Source of the DNA: Meira nashicola
Taxonomy: Eukaryota > Basidiomycota > Exobasidiomycetes > Exobasidiales > Brachybasidiaceae
DNA: 64,000 nucleotides
Reading direction: 5' to 3'
Assembly: GCA_001600355.1 (NCBI GenBank)
Contig: BCJU01000001.1
Coordinates: 1,323,178-1,387,177, forward strand
Of this stretch, positions 19,452 through 29,442 are shown piece after piece. The notes beneath the pieces were generated by a model that saw nothing but the letters and a program-made list of their open reading frames with translations, ran no database searches and was not told the DNA's origin. Made by a program: the position numbers and the translations under genes. Positions within the stretch are counted from its first letter, which is position 1; each line of letters starts with the position of its first letter.

Positions 19452-20764
19452 AGTATTACTCGCTTTTCTCTTAATTTGGATTGAATGTTGTGTCTTATTG
19501 TCTGCTATACTCCCGCTATGCAAGCATGTTCCATTCACTTTATTCAGCCCAGCGCAATATTCCTTAGTAAGGGCGGGTGCCACTACAAAGTATTTATGTA
19601 TGATCAGTTGTGGCGAAAAAAACTTAGAACACATGCAGATATAAACAGGAAATCGTGTCATTGTTTAAAAATCTCTGTTTGGTCAAAATTCAACTCCACC
19701 GACTAATCAAGGGTAATCAAGGGTTTTTCCTTCTAGGCTTTCCTATGCTTTCCTTAACGCGGGCGCCGCCCAGTCCCCATTCGTAAATGTTTGTTATTCT
19801 CATTGTTTGTTTAGTTAATTAATTTGTTTGCATATATTTGTTGTACGAAAACTGATTAAAGAGGCTCGCTTATACACTGCTTAAACGAATAAGTGTTCGG
19901 AGAATTATTCAACAAAAGTCTAGGCATAAATGCACTTTGATTTAAACTCAATTTAGAAAGCGTCCCCCCACCAATAAACTATTAAGGTATAGCTATGCAT
20001 AGAGCCCTAGATCTAAATTTCTCCGCAATTGGAAAGCAGTGGCTGTATAGATCTCACATCTAGGGCGTAGCATGTATGCTAAGCGAGTAGAAAGACGCGT
20101 TCTTCGGATTATAACCTTTATCCCCACATTGCGCGGCAAAAGCTTATGCAGGCACTCTGTTGATTGTAGTAGTGGATACGCTAGTGTGCTTGTACCTATG
20201 TATTGGTGGTGCCTGAATCAAGATAAAAATCGTATCATATACACAAACAATGGACCCGAGTGCAAATTAAGACAAACATTGATCAGATCTAATCTACTCT
20301 TCATAAACAAACATACATTAAAACCAAGCACAAAAGCACAAGTCAATACTCATTCTTCAAAAAGAGATTTCGGCTCTTTCAATCATTCCCCTTTAAGATT
20401 AATTTGTCTCATCTTTGATTTGTTTCCTGATCCACATTCATTTGTGCGCGAAAGATGGTATAGCAATTGATATTTTTAGAGTGGGGCTTATTTCTTTTTG
20501 CGGCGAAAGCGGTTGTTCTTGGAAACGATTGTGGCACGACTAAATTTGGTTCTCCATCATGCTGTTACATATTTCATAGATGTCGTATTATAACTTCTAT
20601 AACGAACAAAAATATTACCATTGAAAGATTTATAAGCAGCATGTTTTTAACAGAAACAAAAATATATTCTCCTCATCAAAATATCTTTTCTTCCCTTCTC
20701 TTCTCTTAACCACACAACCCAACCCAGCCTAACCCAATCTCAACCCTTCTAAAACCCTACAACA
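19452..20764. other. 1.3-kb intergenic region with an imperfect palindrome
   Basis: No gene supported; a 132-codon ORF at 20072 shows no family features. A 9-bp inverted repeat GCCCTAGAT (20004-20012) / ATCTAGGGC (20058-20066) sits in a longer imperfect palindrome. The last 70 bases form a CT- and AACCC-rich leader typical of a highly expressed fungal mRNA. Confidence 0.4.
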
Positions 20765-22087
20765 ATGCGCTTCAGTACTCCTGTCGTTCTTGCTACCGTA
20801 TTGGTTGCCACTTTGGCTTCCACAACAACTGCAACACCAACTAGCTTTGAAGGTGATTTGATGGAACGTTCAAGTGAAATTGAAACTTTACAACAATTCG
20901 ATAAACGTTGGACAAATCTTTCAAATGGAAAAAGATGTTCAAAGAGTAAACAATGTCATAGTAAAAATTGTTCTCGTGCTCATTGTCGTTCAAAGAAACA
21001 AAATGGTAAATCTTGTTATAAAAATGCAAATTGCATTAGTGGTAGATGTCATAACAAGAAATGTACTTCCAAAAAATCAACTCATCCTCATCCTCATCCA
21101 GCAGTTACAAACACTGCTACCGTTACACAAGGTGGTTCTACACAAACAATTACTACTACAGCTACAGGCACTCAAGCAGCTTCTAGCAGTACAGGAAGTC
21201 CAGGTCTTATTCAAAAAGCAACTTCTGCTCTCATCAATACTGATGGTGTAGTGCCAATCGTTGCAGGTGCTGTTCAAACTGTGGTCGCAGGCGGTGATCC
21301 TAAACAAGCCGTTGGTACAATCGCAGGATCTGTGACTGGTACAAATGGTGCTACATCAGGTCTTACTGGCGCTGCCTCAGGTCTTACTGGCGCTGCCTCA
21401 GGTCTTACTGGCGGCTCAAACCCAGTCACTTCCACCGCCAATCAAGTCCAAAACGCTGCATCTGGTCTTACTGGAGGCTCTAACCCATTGAGCTCCGTTA
21501 CCAATCAAGTCCAAAACGCTGCATCTGGTTCTAACCCAGTTACTTCCGCCGCCAACCAAGTCCAAAACGCTGCATCAGGTCTTACTGGAGGCTCNNNNNN
21601 NNNNNNNNNNNNNNNNNNNNNNNNNNNNNNNNNNNNNNNNNNNNNNNNNNNNNNNNNNNNNNNNNNNNNNNNNNNNNNNNNNNNNNNNNNNNNNGCTGCA
21701 TCAGGTCTTACTGGAGGCTCAAACCCTTTGAGCTCCGTCACCAATCAAGTCCAAAACGCTGCATCTGGTTCTAACCCAGTTACTTCCGCTGCCAACCAAG
21801 TTCAACAAGCAGCAGGTAGTTCAAACCCGGTTACCTCTGTCACCAACCAGGTTCAACAAGCAGCAGGTGGCTCTAACCCAGTGACATCCGCAACCAACCA
21901 AGTCCAAAACGCTGCATCTGGTTCTAACCCAGTCACTTCCGCCGCCAATCAAGTTCAAAATGCTGCATCTGGTTCCAACCCAGTCACTTCCGCCGCCAAT
22001 CAAGTTCAAAATGCTGCATCTGGTTCCAACCCAGTCACTTCCACCACCAATCAAGTCACAAGCGGAGCTAGCGGTTTGGGTGTGTAA
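20765..22087 (+). CDS. Secreted repeat protein with two 4-Cys modules and a Kex2 site; interrupted by assembly gap
   Basis: About 440 codons as assembled. A signal peptide (residues 1-23) is followed by a Lys-Arg Kex2-type site at 47-48. Then come two adjacent modules of the form C-x5-C-x4-C-x4-C (residues ~57-100), a His-Pro stretch, a Thr-rich linker, and from residue ~198 to the end tandem repeats built on SGSNPVTSAANQVQNAA (17 residues, 51 bp) with a shorter SGLTGGAA-type unit. The design (secretory signal, Kex2, repeats) recalls repetitive cell-surface proteins of smut fungi such as repellents or hydrophobin-like coats, but there is no sequence proof. The true length is unknown because a 100-N gap (21595-21694) falls inside the repeats. 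Confidence 0.75.
   Translation: MRFSTPVVLATVLVATLASTTTATPTSFEGDLMERSSEIETLQQFDKRWTNLSNGKRCSKSKQCHSKNCSRAHCRSKKQNGKSCYKNANCISGRCHNKKCTSKKSTHPHPHPAVTNTATVTQGGSTQTITTTATGTQAASSSTGSPGLIQKATSALINTDGVVPIVAGAVQTVVAGGDPKQAVGTIAGSVTGTNGATSGLTGAASGLTGAASGLTGGSNPVTSTANQVQNAASGLTGGSNPLSSVTNQVQNAASGSNPVTSAANQVQNAASGLTGGXXXXXXXXXXXXXXXXXXXXXXXXXXXXXXXXXXAASGLTGGSNPLSSVTNQVQNAASGSNPVTSAANQVQQAAGSSNPVTSVTNQVQQAAGGSNPVTSATNQVQNAASGSNPVTSAANQVQNAASGSNPVTSAANQVQNAASGSNPVTSTTNQVTSGASGLGV
21359..22060 (+). repeat. Tandem coding repeats (21-bp and 51-bp units)
   Basis: Three 21-bp units (GGTCTTACTGGCGCTGCCTC core) begin near 21359. They are followed by 51-bp units encoding AASGSNPVTSAANQVQN with near-identical copies on both sides of the gap. 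Copies at about 21915-22015 are almost identical, indicating recent expansion. Confidence 0.85.
21595..21694. other. Assembly gap (100 Ns)
   Basis: Exactly 100 Ns inside the repeat array. The round number suggests a gap of unknown size caused by the repeats. Confidence 0.95.
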
Positions 22088-22240
22088 GCCTTTCGTCAAT
22101 GAACAATTTATATCTTCTCATGACGATTCATAGAAATAGCCGAATCGATCTTTCCTTCCCTTTCTTTCTTTCTTTCTGCTTTGAACGTTCCTGGTATATG
22201 TATTCATTCATACAATTGTCATCCATGCTTTTCCTCTATT

Positions 22241-23116
22241 CTATGCGAGCTGATTGATGTGACTGGCTTTTGAGACAAATTTAGCCTGGGACCTCCATCC
22301 AAGTCCTTTCAATCCGATCTCTGAAAGTGTATCTTTCTGTGAAGATCCTTCCGGAGCGAAAGCTGCTAGATCTAGGGTTACTTCAACACTATATGCTACC
22401 GGTCCAATCAGCGAATTGTCAAAGTCGAAATCAAAGCTTTGCACCTTTTCGCCAGTTCCTATGGCAAACCACCAATCCTGAACGTAATCCCGGTAAAATG
22501 CCCATGAAGGGTCTGACTTGTCAATATTGGTCTCTTTGGTAGATTTGCTAGTCAGATAATCTTTTGCATCATATTGTATCGTTTCTGCATCACTTGCGTA
22601 ATTGGAAGGGGATGTACTGGGTTGAAAGTGTGCAAGTTTAGAAGTGATACCGCTCATCGTACTGCCCATTTTTATTACCGGATTGGAGAATAGGATTGAT
22701 TGTTTGTACGCCATTGGTTTTTCGGATTTTCCGCTAGGATGTCGCAAGAAAGGAACTTCTAATTTGCATTCACTGAAGCTGAATCCAGGCATCCAATGTG
22801 GTCCAGGTCCAGTAGATATCTGATAACCCAATTGGAGTATGATTAAATGATCATGATTAGCATCGAAAGAGTTGACTGAGTTTGTTTTCAGAATTGCTTC
22901 TGTTATTGATGCGGGTATATCCAAAAATGTTTTATCTTGTTCCTTTTGCTTTACAGATTCAGGCAAGAGTTGTAAAACTTGTTTACGTGAAAGCGGAAGT
23001 GCTACAATGATAACATCATATGTACCGGAAATACTCCCCATAATTTCGAGTATGACTGGTAATTCAACCAAGATGATAGGAAGAAGGATAGCTAAAAGTG
23101 TGATAAGCTTTTGCAT
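22241..23116 (-). CDS. Secreted or membrane-anchored protein, acetoacetate-decarboxylase-like fold (tentative)
   Basis: A 291-aa ORF from ATG 23116. The N-terminus MQKLITLLAILLPIILVELP is a signal peptide or anchor. The body contains TYDVIIVALPLSRKQVLQLLP, a LIILQLGYQ strand, VPFLRHP, KMGSTMSGITSKLA and an aromatic end. These resemble fungal proteins annotated as acetoacetate-decarboxylase-like, which often lack the catalytic lysine. The assignment is from memory of pattern only and is weak. An upstream in-frame extension to 23245 begins with GTG and is discounted. The gene is divergent from the nitrilase gene at 23299. Confidence 0.5.
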   Translation of the reverse strand: MQKLITLLAILLPIILVELPVILEIMGSISGTYDVIIVALPLSRKQVLQLLPESVKQKEQDKTFLDIPASITEAILKTNSVNSFDANHDHLIILQLGYQISTGPGPHWMPGFSFSECKLEVPFLRHPSGKSEKPMAYKQSILFSNPVIKMGSTMSGITSKLAHFQPSTSPSNYASDAETIQYDAKDYLTSKSTKETNIDKSDPSWAFYRDYVQDWWFAIGTGEKVQSFDFDFDNSLIGPVAYSVEVTLDLAAFAPEGSSQKDTLSEIGLKGLGWRSQAKFVSKASHINQLA

Positions 23117-23298
23117 TATACACACAGATGATGATGGTATGACGTGAACGTTTACCAAGGCTCCCCCTCCACCACTATAAATGCACTCGGAGCTAAATTG
23201 ATACGGGGCATTTAATTTTCGCGAGGTGCACGGGCCTAAAATCACTTTCCCTGCCTTACGAATCTTGTTCTTTCTTAACTTCCTTCCCTACAAGAGCG

Positions 23299-24613
23299 AT
23301 GTCTATCAGAATCCAAGGTAATTTTGATCTACCGTCCATCTCAGGCTTAGAACCTGATCAACAATTCGAATATCGTATAGCATGTGCTCAAGTTTTGCCA
23401 TCCGAAAATGGTGTTAAAGGAAAAGGTGGATTGGATAAATTAGAAGAATATGCTAAAGTAGCAGCAAAACGTGAAGCAGATGTTGTCGTTTTTCCAGAAT
23501 ACTTTTTTACCGGAGCAACACATGATTCATGGCATGGAGTACGTGATTCAATCAAAGATGCCCCAAGATCACCTATCGATCCTAATGATGATCCTGAACA
23601 CTTTTTGAGCTTGATAGGAGAAATTGCAAAGAATAATGATATCGATATCGTTGCTGGAACGGTGGTAGAATTAGGAAGTCATCATATTCCACATCGTAAT
23701 GAAGAATCAGCTGATGATGATGATGATGAAATAGACGAAGAACATGATCAAAAATTATTCAATACAGTTTACTATATTAATAGATCGGGAGAGATTGCGG
23801 GCCGATACACAAAGAGGGTGAGTAGGACTAAGAAAGATTTCTGCGGAAATTTGGCTAATTAGAGCTTATTTTTTCTCTCAGAGACTTTGGCATCCGGAAC
23901 GAGCAGTATTATCTCCAGGTCATGAATTGCGACACGAAGCACCAAGAACGTTTGAGATTACAACTCGCCATGGAAGGAGATTACGTGCAGGCATAGCAGT
24001 TTGTGTGAGTGTTAATTGAGGTTCTTTGTTCTCCCTCTCTCTTTCAATTTACTGATACAATCCAATGCAGTGGGATCTTGCTTTCCCAGAAACTTTCAGA
24101 GAAATGTTTGATCTGCCTCCATCCTCTCATTCTTCGAAAGCGCCTTTACTTGGACCCGATGTAGTCTTTGCGCCTACTTGTTGGTATGCTACCGATGCAG
24201 GTAAGAAAGGGCTACGATGGAATCGTAATTGTGAAGCTGTCTTGCTTGATTCGATGTGAGTATATCACAAGAAGCAAAAATTGAAAACATGAACTCACTC
24301 TCAATAATTTCCGCATAGATGTCTAACAAGGGCGATCGAAAATGAATGTGTACTGGCAATGACAAATATTGCCGGTCCACCTTATCCGCCCGATAAACAT
24401 CCAGATTCACTTTCAGAAGAAGATGCAATTGGCGTTGGACGAACATGCATTTGCGCTCCTTTTTCCGGTTGTGTAGGTCGTGTGGAAAGCGGTGATGAAA
24501 CACTTTTATTAGCAGCTCTCGATTTGCGAGTTTTACAAGATGCTCGTGATATTTATCGTGTTCGTCATGATTTACGAAACGCTTGGTCCTCAGAACAAGC
24601 CAACGTACAGTAA
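23299..24613 (+). CDS. Nitrilase-superfamily carbon-nitrogen hydrolase, four exons
   Basis: Exons 23299-23817, 23882-24004, 24071-24255 and 24319-24613 give 373 codons plus stop. The Glu-Lys-Cys triad is visible: Glu in VVFPEYFF, Lys in YTKRRLWHPE (spanning exons 1/2) and Cys in AVCWDLAFPE (Cys codon is the last of exon 2). An acidic insert (EESADDDDDEIDEEHDQ) lies near residue 140, in a loop of the alpha-beta-beta-alpha core. The enzyme hydrolyses an amide or nitrile; the exact substrate is not visible. Its 3' end directly abuts the inverted duplicate unit, with only about 14 bp between. Confidence 0.87.
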
Positions 24614-24800
24614 TGCTGAAAAAAAAAGAGAAGAAAAAAATTCATTAAAAGAAAAAGATCAACAAATAACGGAATGATGGGAAATATTTATCAAAAGATG
24701 AAGAATAAGAAAAAGGATGAGGAACCCAGGCCAGCTGAAGTCATAGAAAAGAGAAGACAAAACATTCATGATTTCTACACAATTTGTGATGTGTAAAGGA

Positions 24801-25139
24801 TCACTTTTGATTCTTGCTATTATTTTGGTTGTTTTGAGCATCTCTGTGTGCATTAGCAATGTTTTGGTGATGCGCACTATGGTTCGCATGAGTTTCAGAT
24901 GCTTGACCAAATGCATATCCAGCAAAATCTGATTTTGCATGTTGCTCATAGGCATGAGTATAGCCTGATGCTCTAGCATGATGATTTGCTTGTTTCCAAG
25001 CTTCACTTTCTGCTTCTTTATGATTTGTTGATCCTGATCCTGATGCTTTTTCTTCAGGTACAGGAACAGCAAAAGTCAAGCTAGCGAACAATGCAAAAAA
25101 TGCAAATAATAAAGTAAACTTCTCTAAAGTGAAGATCAT
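24801..25139 (-). CDS. Small secreted cysteine-free His/Ala-rich protein, paralogue 2
   Basis: A 112-aa ORF, collinear with the protein at 13536-13880. The signal peptide core (KFTLLFAFFALFASLTFA) is identical, followed by VPVP, a Ser/Gly linker and the same HHARAS, SDFAGYA and QASETHANHS blocks, with differences mostly in the linker and the C-terminus. The ORF is intact, has a TATA box 70 nt upstream, and keeps the reading frame despite indels nearby, so it is probably functional. Its strand is opposite to that of paralogue 1 because of the proposed inversion. Confidence 0.75.
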   Translation of the reverse strand: MIFTLEKFTLLFAFFALFASLTFAVPVPEEKASGSGSTNHKEAESEAWKQANHHARASGYTHAYEQHAKSDFAGYAFGQASETHANHSAHHQNIANAHRDAQNNQNNSKNQK

Positions 25140-25208
25140 CTTGCCTGAAGATAAAATGGAAAAGTGGATGATGAAAATACATCGAAGAACAAGTAGAGAA
25201 TCCAGTGG

Positions 25209-25216
25209 TTTATATA
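25209..25216 (-). promoter_or_regulatory. TATA box of secreted-protein paralogue 2
   Basis: TATATAAA on the minus strand in a block homologous to the promoter at 13459. Confidence 0.6.
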
Positions 25217-25344
25217 CCTTTCACCTGCTCGCAACAGGTCTATATTTTCCTCAATCATTCATGTATGTATTGAATAATTAAAGAGAAAGCAAAATTTGTA
25301 TGCAAATGCGGTGCTGATAAGGCTAAACGATGGCTTCAAGATTT

Positions 25345-25540
25345 CTAAAACAGCACACCTTCACGCGGTGCTGTCGGTATATTTTCGGTTATTGCTACAT
25401 CGCCTTTCGCTTCCTCTTCATTTGTTGTGTCAGTAGTGTATGTTATGCCATCCACTGCATCTTCTCCTAACGTTAATTGTGCTATATTTTGATGAATAGT
25501 TTGCTTCATAATTCCATTTTTCACTTTGTTCTGCTAGAAT
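25345..25540 (-). pseudogene. Detached 3' coding end of the adaptin-like gene
   Basis: Minus-strand bases 25540 to 25345 repeat the last ~195 coding bases of the adaptin-like gene, from the codons for ILAEQ to the stop (TAG instead of TAA). A one-base insertion soon after the start of the homology shifts the frame, and there is no upstream coding sequence, so it is a relic. Confidence 0.85.
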
Positions 25541-25602
25541 TGCTAAACAACAAAATTTATTAAGAAAAATATACAATATGGTACAATCAGAATGGATGCT
25601 AT

Positions 25603-28230
25603 TCAAAACATTTGCATAGGAGGTTGAGTGGGAATATCGTAAGTAGGAGTAGAATGAATATTGTAGGCCGGTTGTGAAATTTGAGGAGAAATTATTGGCA
25701 TACTTTGTTGATCGAGATGGGAAGGAAGTGAATTTGAATTGATAGGCATTGAAGGAGGGATCGCTTGTAAATCTTGTGACCAATTCACTTGAGCAGATGA
25801 AGGTGCAATATTATCCAAAAATTGATTTAACCATGCTTCATTAAACGGATCAGCACTTAAAGGAGCAGCCATTGAAGATAACATTTTTTCCGCTGACCAC
25901 ATTTGCTCTTGAACGTGTCTTTCGGGATTAAATTTACCTGCATCAAAGGCGCCATCAGTACGAGAGGTATCACTGGAAATCGACCTAGGATTAGGCGATG
26001 CAGATGCGATGCTTGAATTTCTACCATCTCTATTGATTGCACTGGCAACAGTGCCATTTGTACTAGCAACAACACTCGATGTATCTTTCGTACGTTGGCG
26101 GCCTCTATGGGTGATCGAATGAGATCGCTTCCTGTACAAATTACCTGTACTTCCTGCTAAATCGTTGATCATCGAAAGAAGACTTCGTCCGTAAAAGCTG
26201 GAAAGGTTATTTTTGAAGTCTAAATCGTTTGCATCTCCTGCTAAAGTCAAAGCAACGTTCAATGCTAAGAATCGCCCTTTCTCTGGCTCCATCTGCACAA
26301 GTGCCATTGCTCCCCAAACCACCATCGATACGATATTACGACACAAATAATGCGCTTTGCCTTGGAAGCTATCGAGGAAATGCGTGCATAATTCGGATGC
26401 CATTCGATAACAATCTTCGCGGCAATGTTCACTCATATCGCGATAATAACTTTTTTTCCTTCTTCTACCGCCTTCTGCCAATTTAAGAGCGGTGATATTG
26501 AGCAATAATTGAATGTGCATCGAGATGGTCTTGAGAAAGTTTCTCAAGAAATCATGTCCCACCAATTTAGGATGCTTCACCCATCTCCTTTGCCAACAAT
26601 CGAATAAGGCATTAAAACCTGCTCGTACGCTTTCGAGCGTCATCATTCTGTCAGAATCAATTCTCTCAAAATCCGAACGTGCTTGATACTCAATCCTACG
26701 AAGGACAAGATAAGCGACCAATTGCACATCACCTGGTAAAGCCATCTTACTCTCACTCCATGCTTCTAATTTGTCCCATTTTACATCCAATTTCGTCAAA
26801 GACCATTGACCAGTCGAGGTACCCAAACTTCTTTGCATGACAGCAGCGCAAATCCAAGCTCTTTCTTGATTTCTGTCCACGAAATGATCTGTATCAACAA
26901 TTGATACTCTAGACGATCGAAGACGTACACCTAGTCCTAATTCGGCAGCTGCTCTGTTTGCTGCATCCACCAAAAGCCAACATCGATCATTGGCAGCCGA
27001 GTCCGATTTCTGTACGAATAAGTAAGCCAAAATAAATACTTTGACTATATCTGCACTTTTGGCATTAGCTAAGAGCAATCGAGTGACAACTTCTTCCATG
27101 TTGTTGATCAAACTTTCTCGCCGTTTCCTTGATCGATCGTTTTGATCGACTGCTGCTGCACATGCAATCTTTGTTATAAATAGTGCTCGTGATCTGGCTC
27201 GAACAGTTTTCCATGTTTCGACAGCCGGATCGCTCATTCCATGTTGAGTGTGAATGTATCGATAATAAAGGTCGAACAATCTGTCACAATCGTCCTCATT
27301 GATCAAACCGGTGTGCAAAGCATCAAGTGAATGCAAATTGTCTGGCTCTGGCATGATCGTTTGTTCGAAAAAATGTCGTCTTTCTGCACTTGCTTCTGCT
27401 ATTCTGTCTCGAGTCCAACCTTGTTTCTGCTGCATGTTCTGCATATCAAGTACAGCTTTGTCATGTCTCTGTTTTGCACCTGATTCGATTTGTGGATGTA
27501 CTGGAAGTCCCATTCCTGTCGTATTGGATTCATGCGTAGAAAGCTCTTCGTTCTTGTCGGGCGAAAGTAGTGCGACCTCACGTAATGAAACCATTGGTGC
27601 AGGTGCAGTAGCCTCTGAAATTGGTGGCGGCGAAGTAGATTGATCTCTACTGATGACAGCACTATCTATTCCAGTAGATTCATCAGGCGTTAATGACCTG
27701 GATGAACGACGTCTAGACCAAGAAGTTGCATGTCGTAACCTTTGCTGTGCAACACTATGCGAAGTAGGGTAAGGCTTTTCGAATTGATCATCATCTCCTT
27801 CCCATGCTCGTTTGCGAGTTGATGGTGATGCATGATGTGATGGGCCTGAAACGGAATTTTGACTTGGTGAAGGGTATTGTCTTGGATTGATGAGTGCTAT
27901 TGCATCATTATATGCTGCAACTTTACCGGGCGAAGGAACTGAGAATGAACTTTGTGAAGTGGAAGTAGCATTTTGTGATTCTTCTGCAGAATTCATTACC
28001 CCTGGCAATTGATGCGTCCATGTACATTTACGACCTCTCTTTTTGCATCTAGAACATGTCGAATCAGCTTTTTGCATACCATCGCATTTTAATTTTGATT
28101 TTCGGCATCTGTAAGAGAATAAAAATGAATAGATTGTGGTTAGTGACGCATTTAAGATCAATTGTACAGGATGTACTCACTCTAAACATGCCTGTATATT
28201 GCGCGATGGCCGTCCACCTTGTTGTTCCAT
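25603..28230 (-). CDS. Zn2Cys6 fungal transcription factor
   Basis: Two exons, 28230-28181 and 28108-25603, joined by a GTGAGT...AG intron of 72 nt; 851 aa. The binuclear cluster is C-x2-C-x6-C-x9-C-x2-C-x6-C at residues ~15-45 (ACLECRKSKLKC... TCSRCKKRGRKC). The intron splits the cluster between the first and second cysteines, which confirms the splice. The middle region (residues ~270-600) is helical and resembles the fungal transcription-factor regulatory domain. The C-terminus is Ser/Asn/Pro/Gln-rich, typical of activation regions. Target genes are unknown; the nearest upstream neighbour is the MCT transporter at 29443, divergently oriented. Confidence 0.88.
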
Positions 28231-28540
28231 TTTGACAAATTATGTTAATCTGCTGATCATTTGTGCTATAAGTGGAGAAATGTGTATCACCTATAAGTAT
28301 GTGTGTGTTTGATGTTGAATGTAAATAAAGCCTTAATGATGTTTAAGTAGATGGAAGAATGGAGGTGCGTCATAAAAGAANCTNCCCCAGCCACTATGCA
28401 TAAGAAACTTGAATCAATTCCCGCCGAACGAAAGCCGCTGACTGGCTGCTTTTAAAGAGTTTTTCCCACGCTTTAATGGTACGAAGTCTACATTCATGGC
28501 ATCTTTGCGGGTGGTGCGGGTGGTAAAATGTCTTTATCTT

Positions 28541-28548
28541 TCACGTGA
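28541..28548. promoter_or_regulatory. TCACGTGA palindrome (bHLH-type E-box)
   Basis: Perfect 8-bp palindrome matching the Cbf1-class bHLH consensus, 311 bp upstream of the transcription-factor gene. Binding is not shown. Confidence 0.4.
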
Positions 28549-29373
28549 TTTTCATTCAATTAGAGTGGGTCTCTTTTGAATAACTTGACGATTTAAACAA
28601 TGATAATTAAGATAAGATGAAACCATTGCAAGGATGTAAAACAATGTGGAGAATTGCATCGGGAGGATAGGATAGTTCATAATAATTCATCATCGAAGAA
28701 GCTGATCAAAATATTCGTTATTTTTAAAACAAGTTTATATTGACTTATTATAAATGAATGATTTCTAAATGATCGCCCGAATAATCCGATATTCATACTC
28801 TATTTCCATGCTAACCATTCACCTTTAATGATGACGAAGAAGTTGTGAGCAAGCAAAGTTGATGTCAGGTTAGAAATTGTCAAATCTTCGGCTCAACCGA
28901 ACTTTTTTTCTCGGATAAAAAATAACATGCATGTGGCCTGCATGGCTTTAAGAGGCAATGCATGTTACGCGCGTATTTTTCCGGTTGCAGGCTAAAAGGG
29001 CGGGCATTTTTTGACATTCTATCACGGGCTTAAAACTATATGAATGACTCTTACCGACTTTATGCAGAACAAGAGCATTGTATGTATGTTACTTTGCCGG
29101 CCGAATTCATATCTTTAAAACCGACAATTGTACATGGACCTGCATCATCATGCAAATCGTTTACATCTTTTTTTGTTATTAGCACGATAAACGCTTACTC
29201 TTTTCATCAAATCATCTTATCATCTTTTAATCGGAATGCAAGGTGAAAAGATTGAGAGTTTATTCATTGCTCTTCTTCGGTCATAAAGTATAAAAACGCC
29301 ATAGCACAGCAATTTAGGAAAAGAGGATGAAAAAATAATTAAAGCCGTCTGTCCGAGATTCCTTTACATCGAG

Positions 29374-29382
29374 TATATAAAA
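29374..29382 (+). promoter_or_regulatory. TATA box of MCT transporter gene
   Basis: TATATAAAA, 69 nt before the ATG at 29443. Confidence 0.65.
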
Positions 29383-29442
29383 GAGATTAAGATATTCTTT
29401 ACTCTCTTCTTTATACAAAGATAAACATTTCCTCTCTACAAT

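Larger units (their letters stand above)
24627..25540 (-). repeat. Duplication unit B (inverted relative to unit A)
   Basis: Read on the minus strand from 25540 it follows 13126-14073: adaptin 3' coding end, 3' UTR, TATA, secreted protein gene and its 3' UTR including the shared GACTTCAGCTGGCCTGGGTT stretch. Divergence is moderate with small indels, so the duplication is not recent. Confidence 0.88.
28231..29442. other. 1.2-kb divergent intergenic region between transcription factor and transporter
   Basis: Contains two unresolved bases (28381, 28384), a TCACGTGA palindrome, a GCGGGTGGT direct repeat near 28507-28524 and an 8-bp inverted repeat AACATGCA (28924-28931) / TGCATGTT (28959-28966). 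No gene supported. Confidence 0.5.

Noticed and set aside
20072..20470. ORF of 132 codons in the intergenic region
   Set aside because: No domain, promoter or codon pattern like neighbouring genes; crosses no plausible splice sites.
20705..20760. AACCC-rich stretch as a telomere-like repeat
   Set aside because: Irregular and directly before an ATG; it is an mRNA leader.
25430..25783. Minus-strand ORF of 117 codons as a gene
   Set aside because: It combines a shadow of the transcription-factor 3' end with the frameshifted adaptin fragment; no start context or family.
28381..28384. Ns as a biological feature
   Set aside because: Two isolated ambiguous bases are sequencing or assembly uncertainty.
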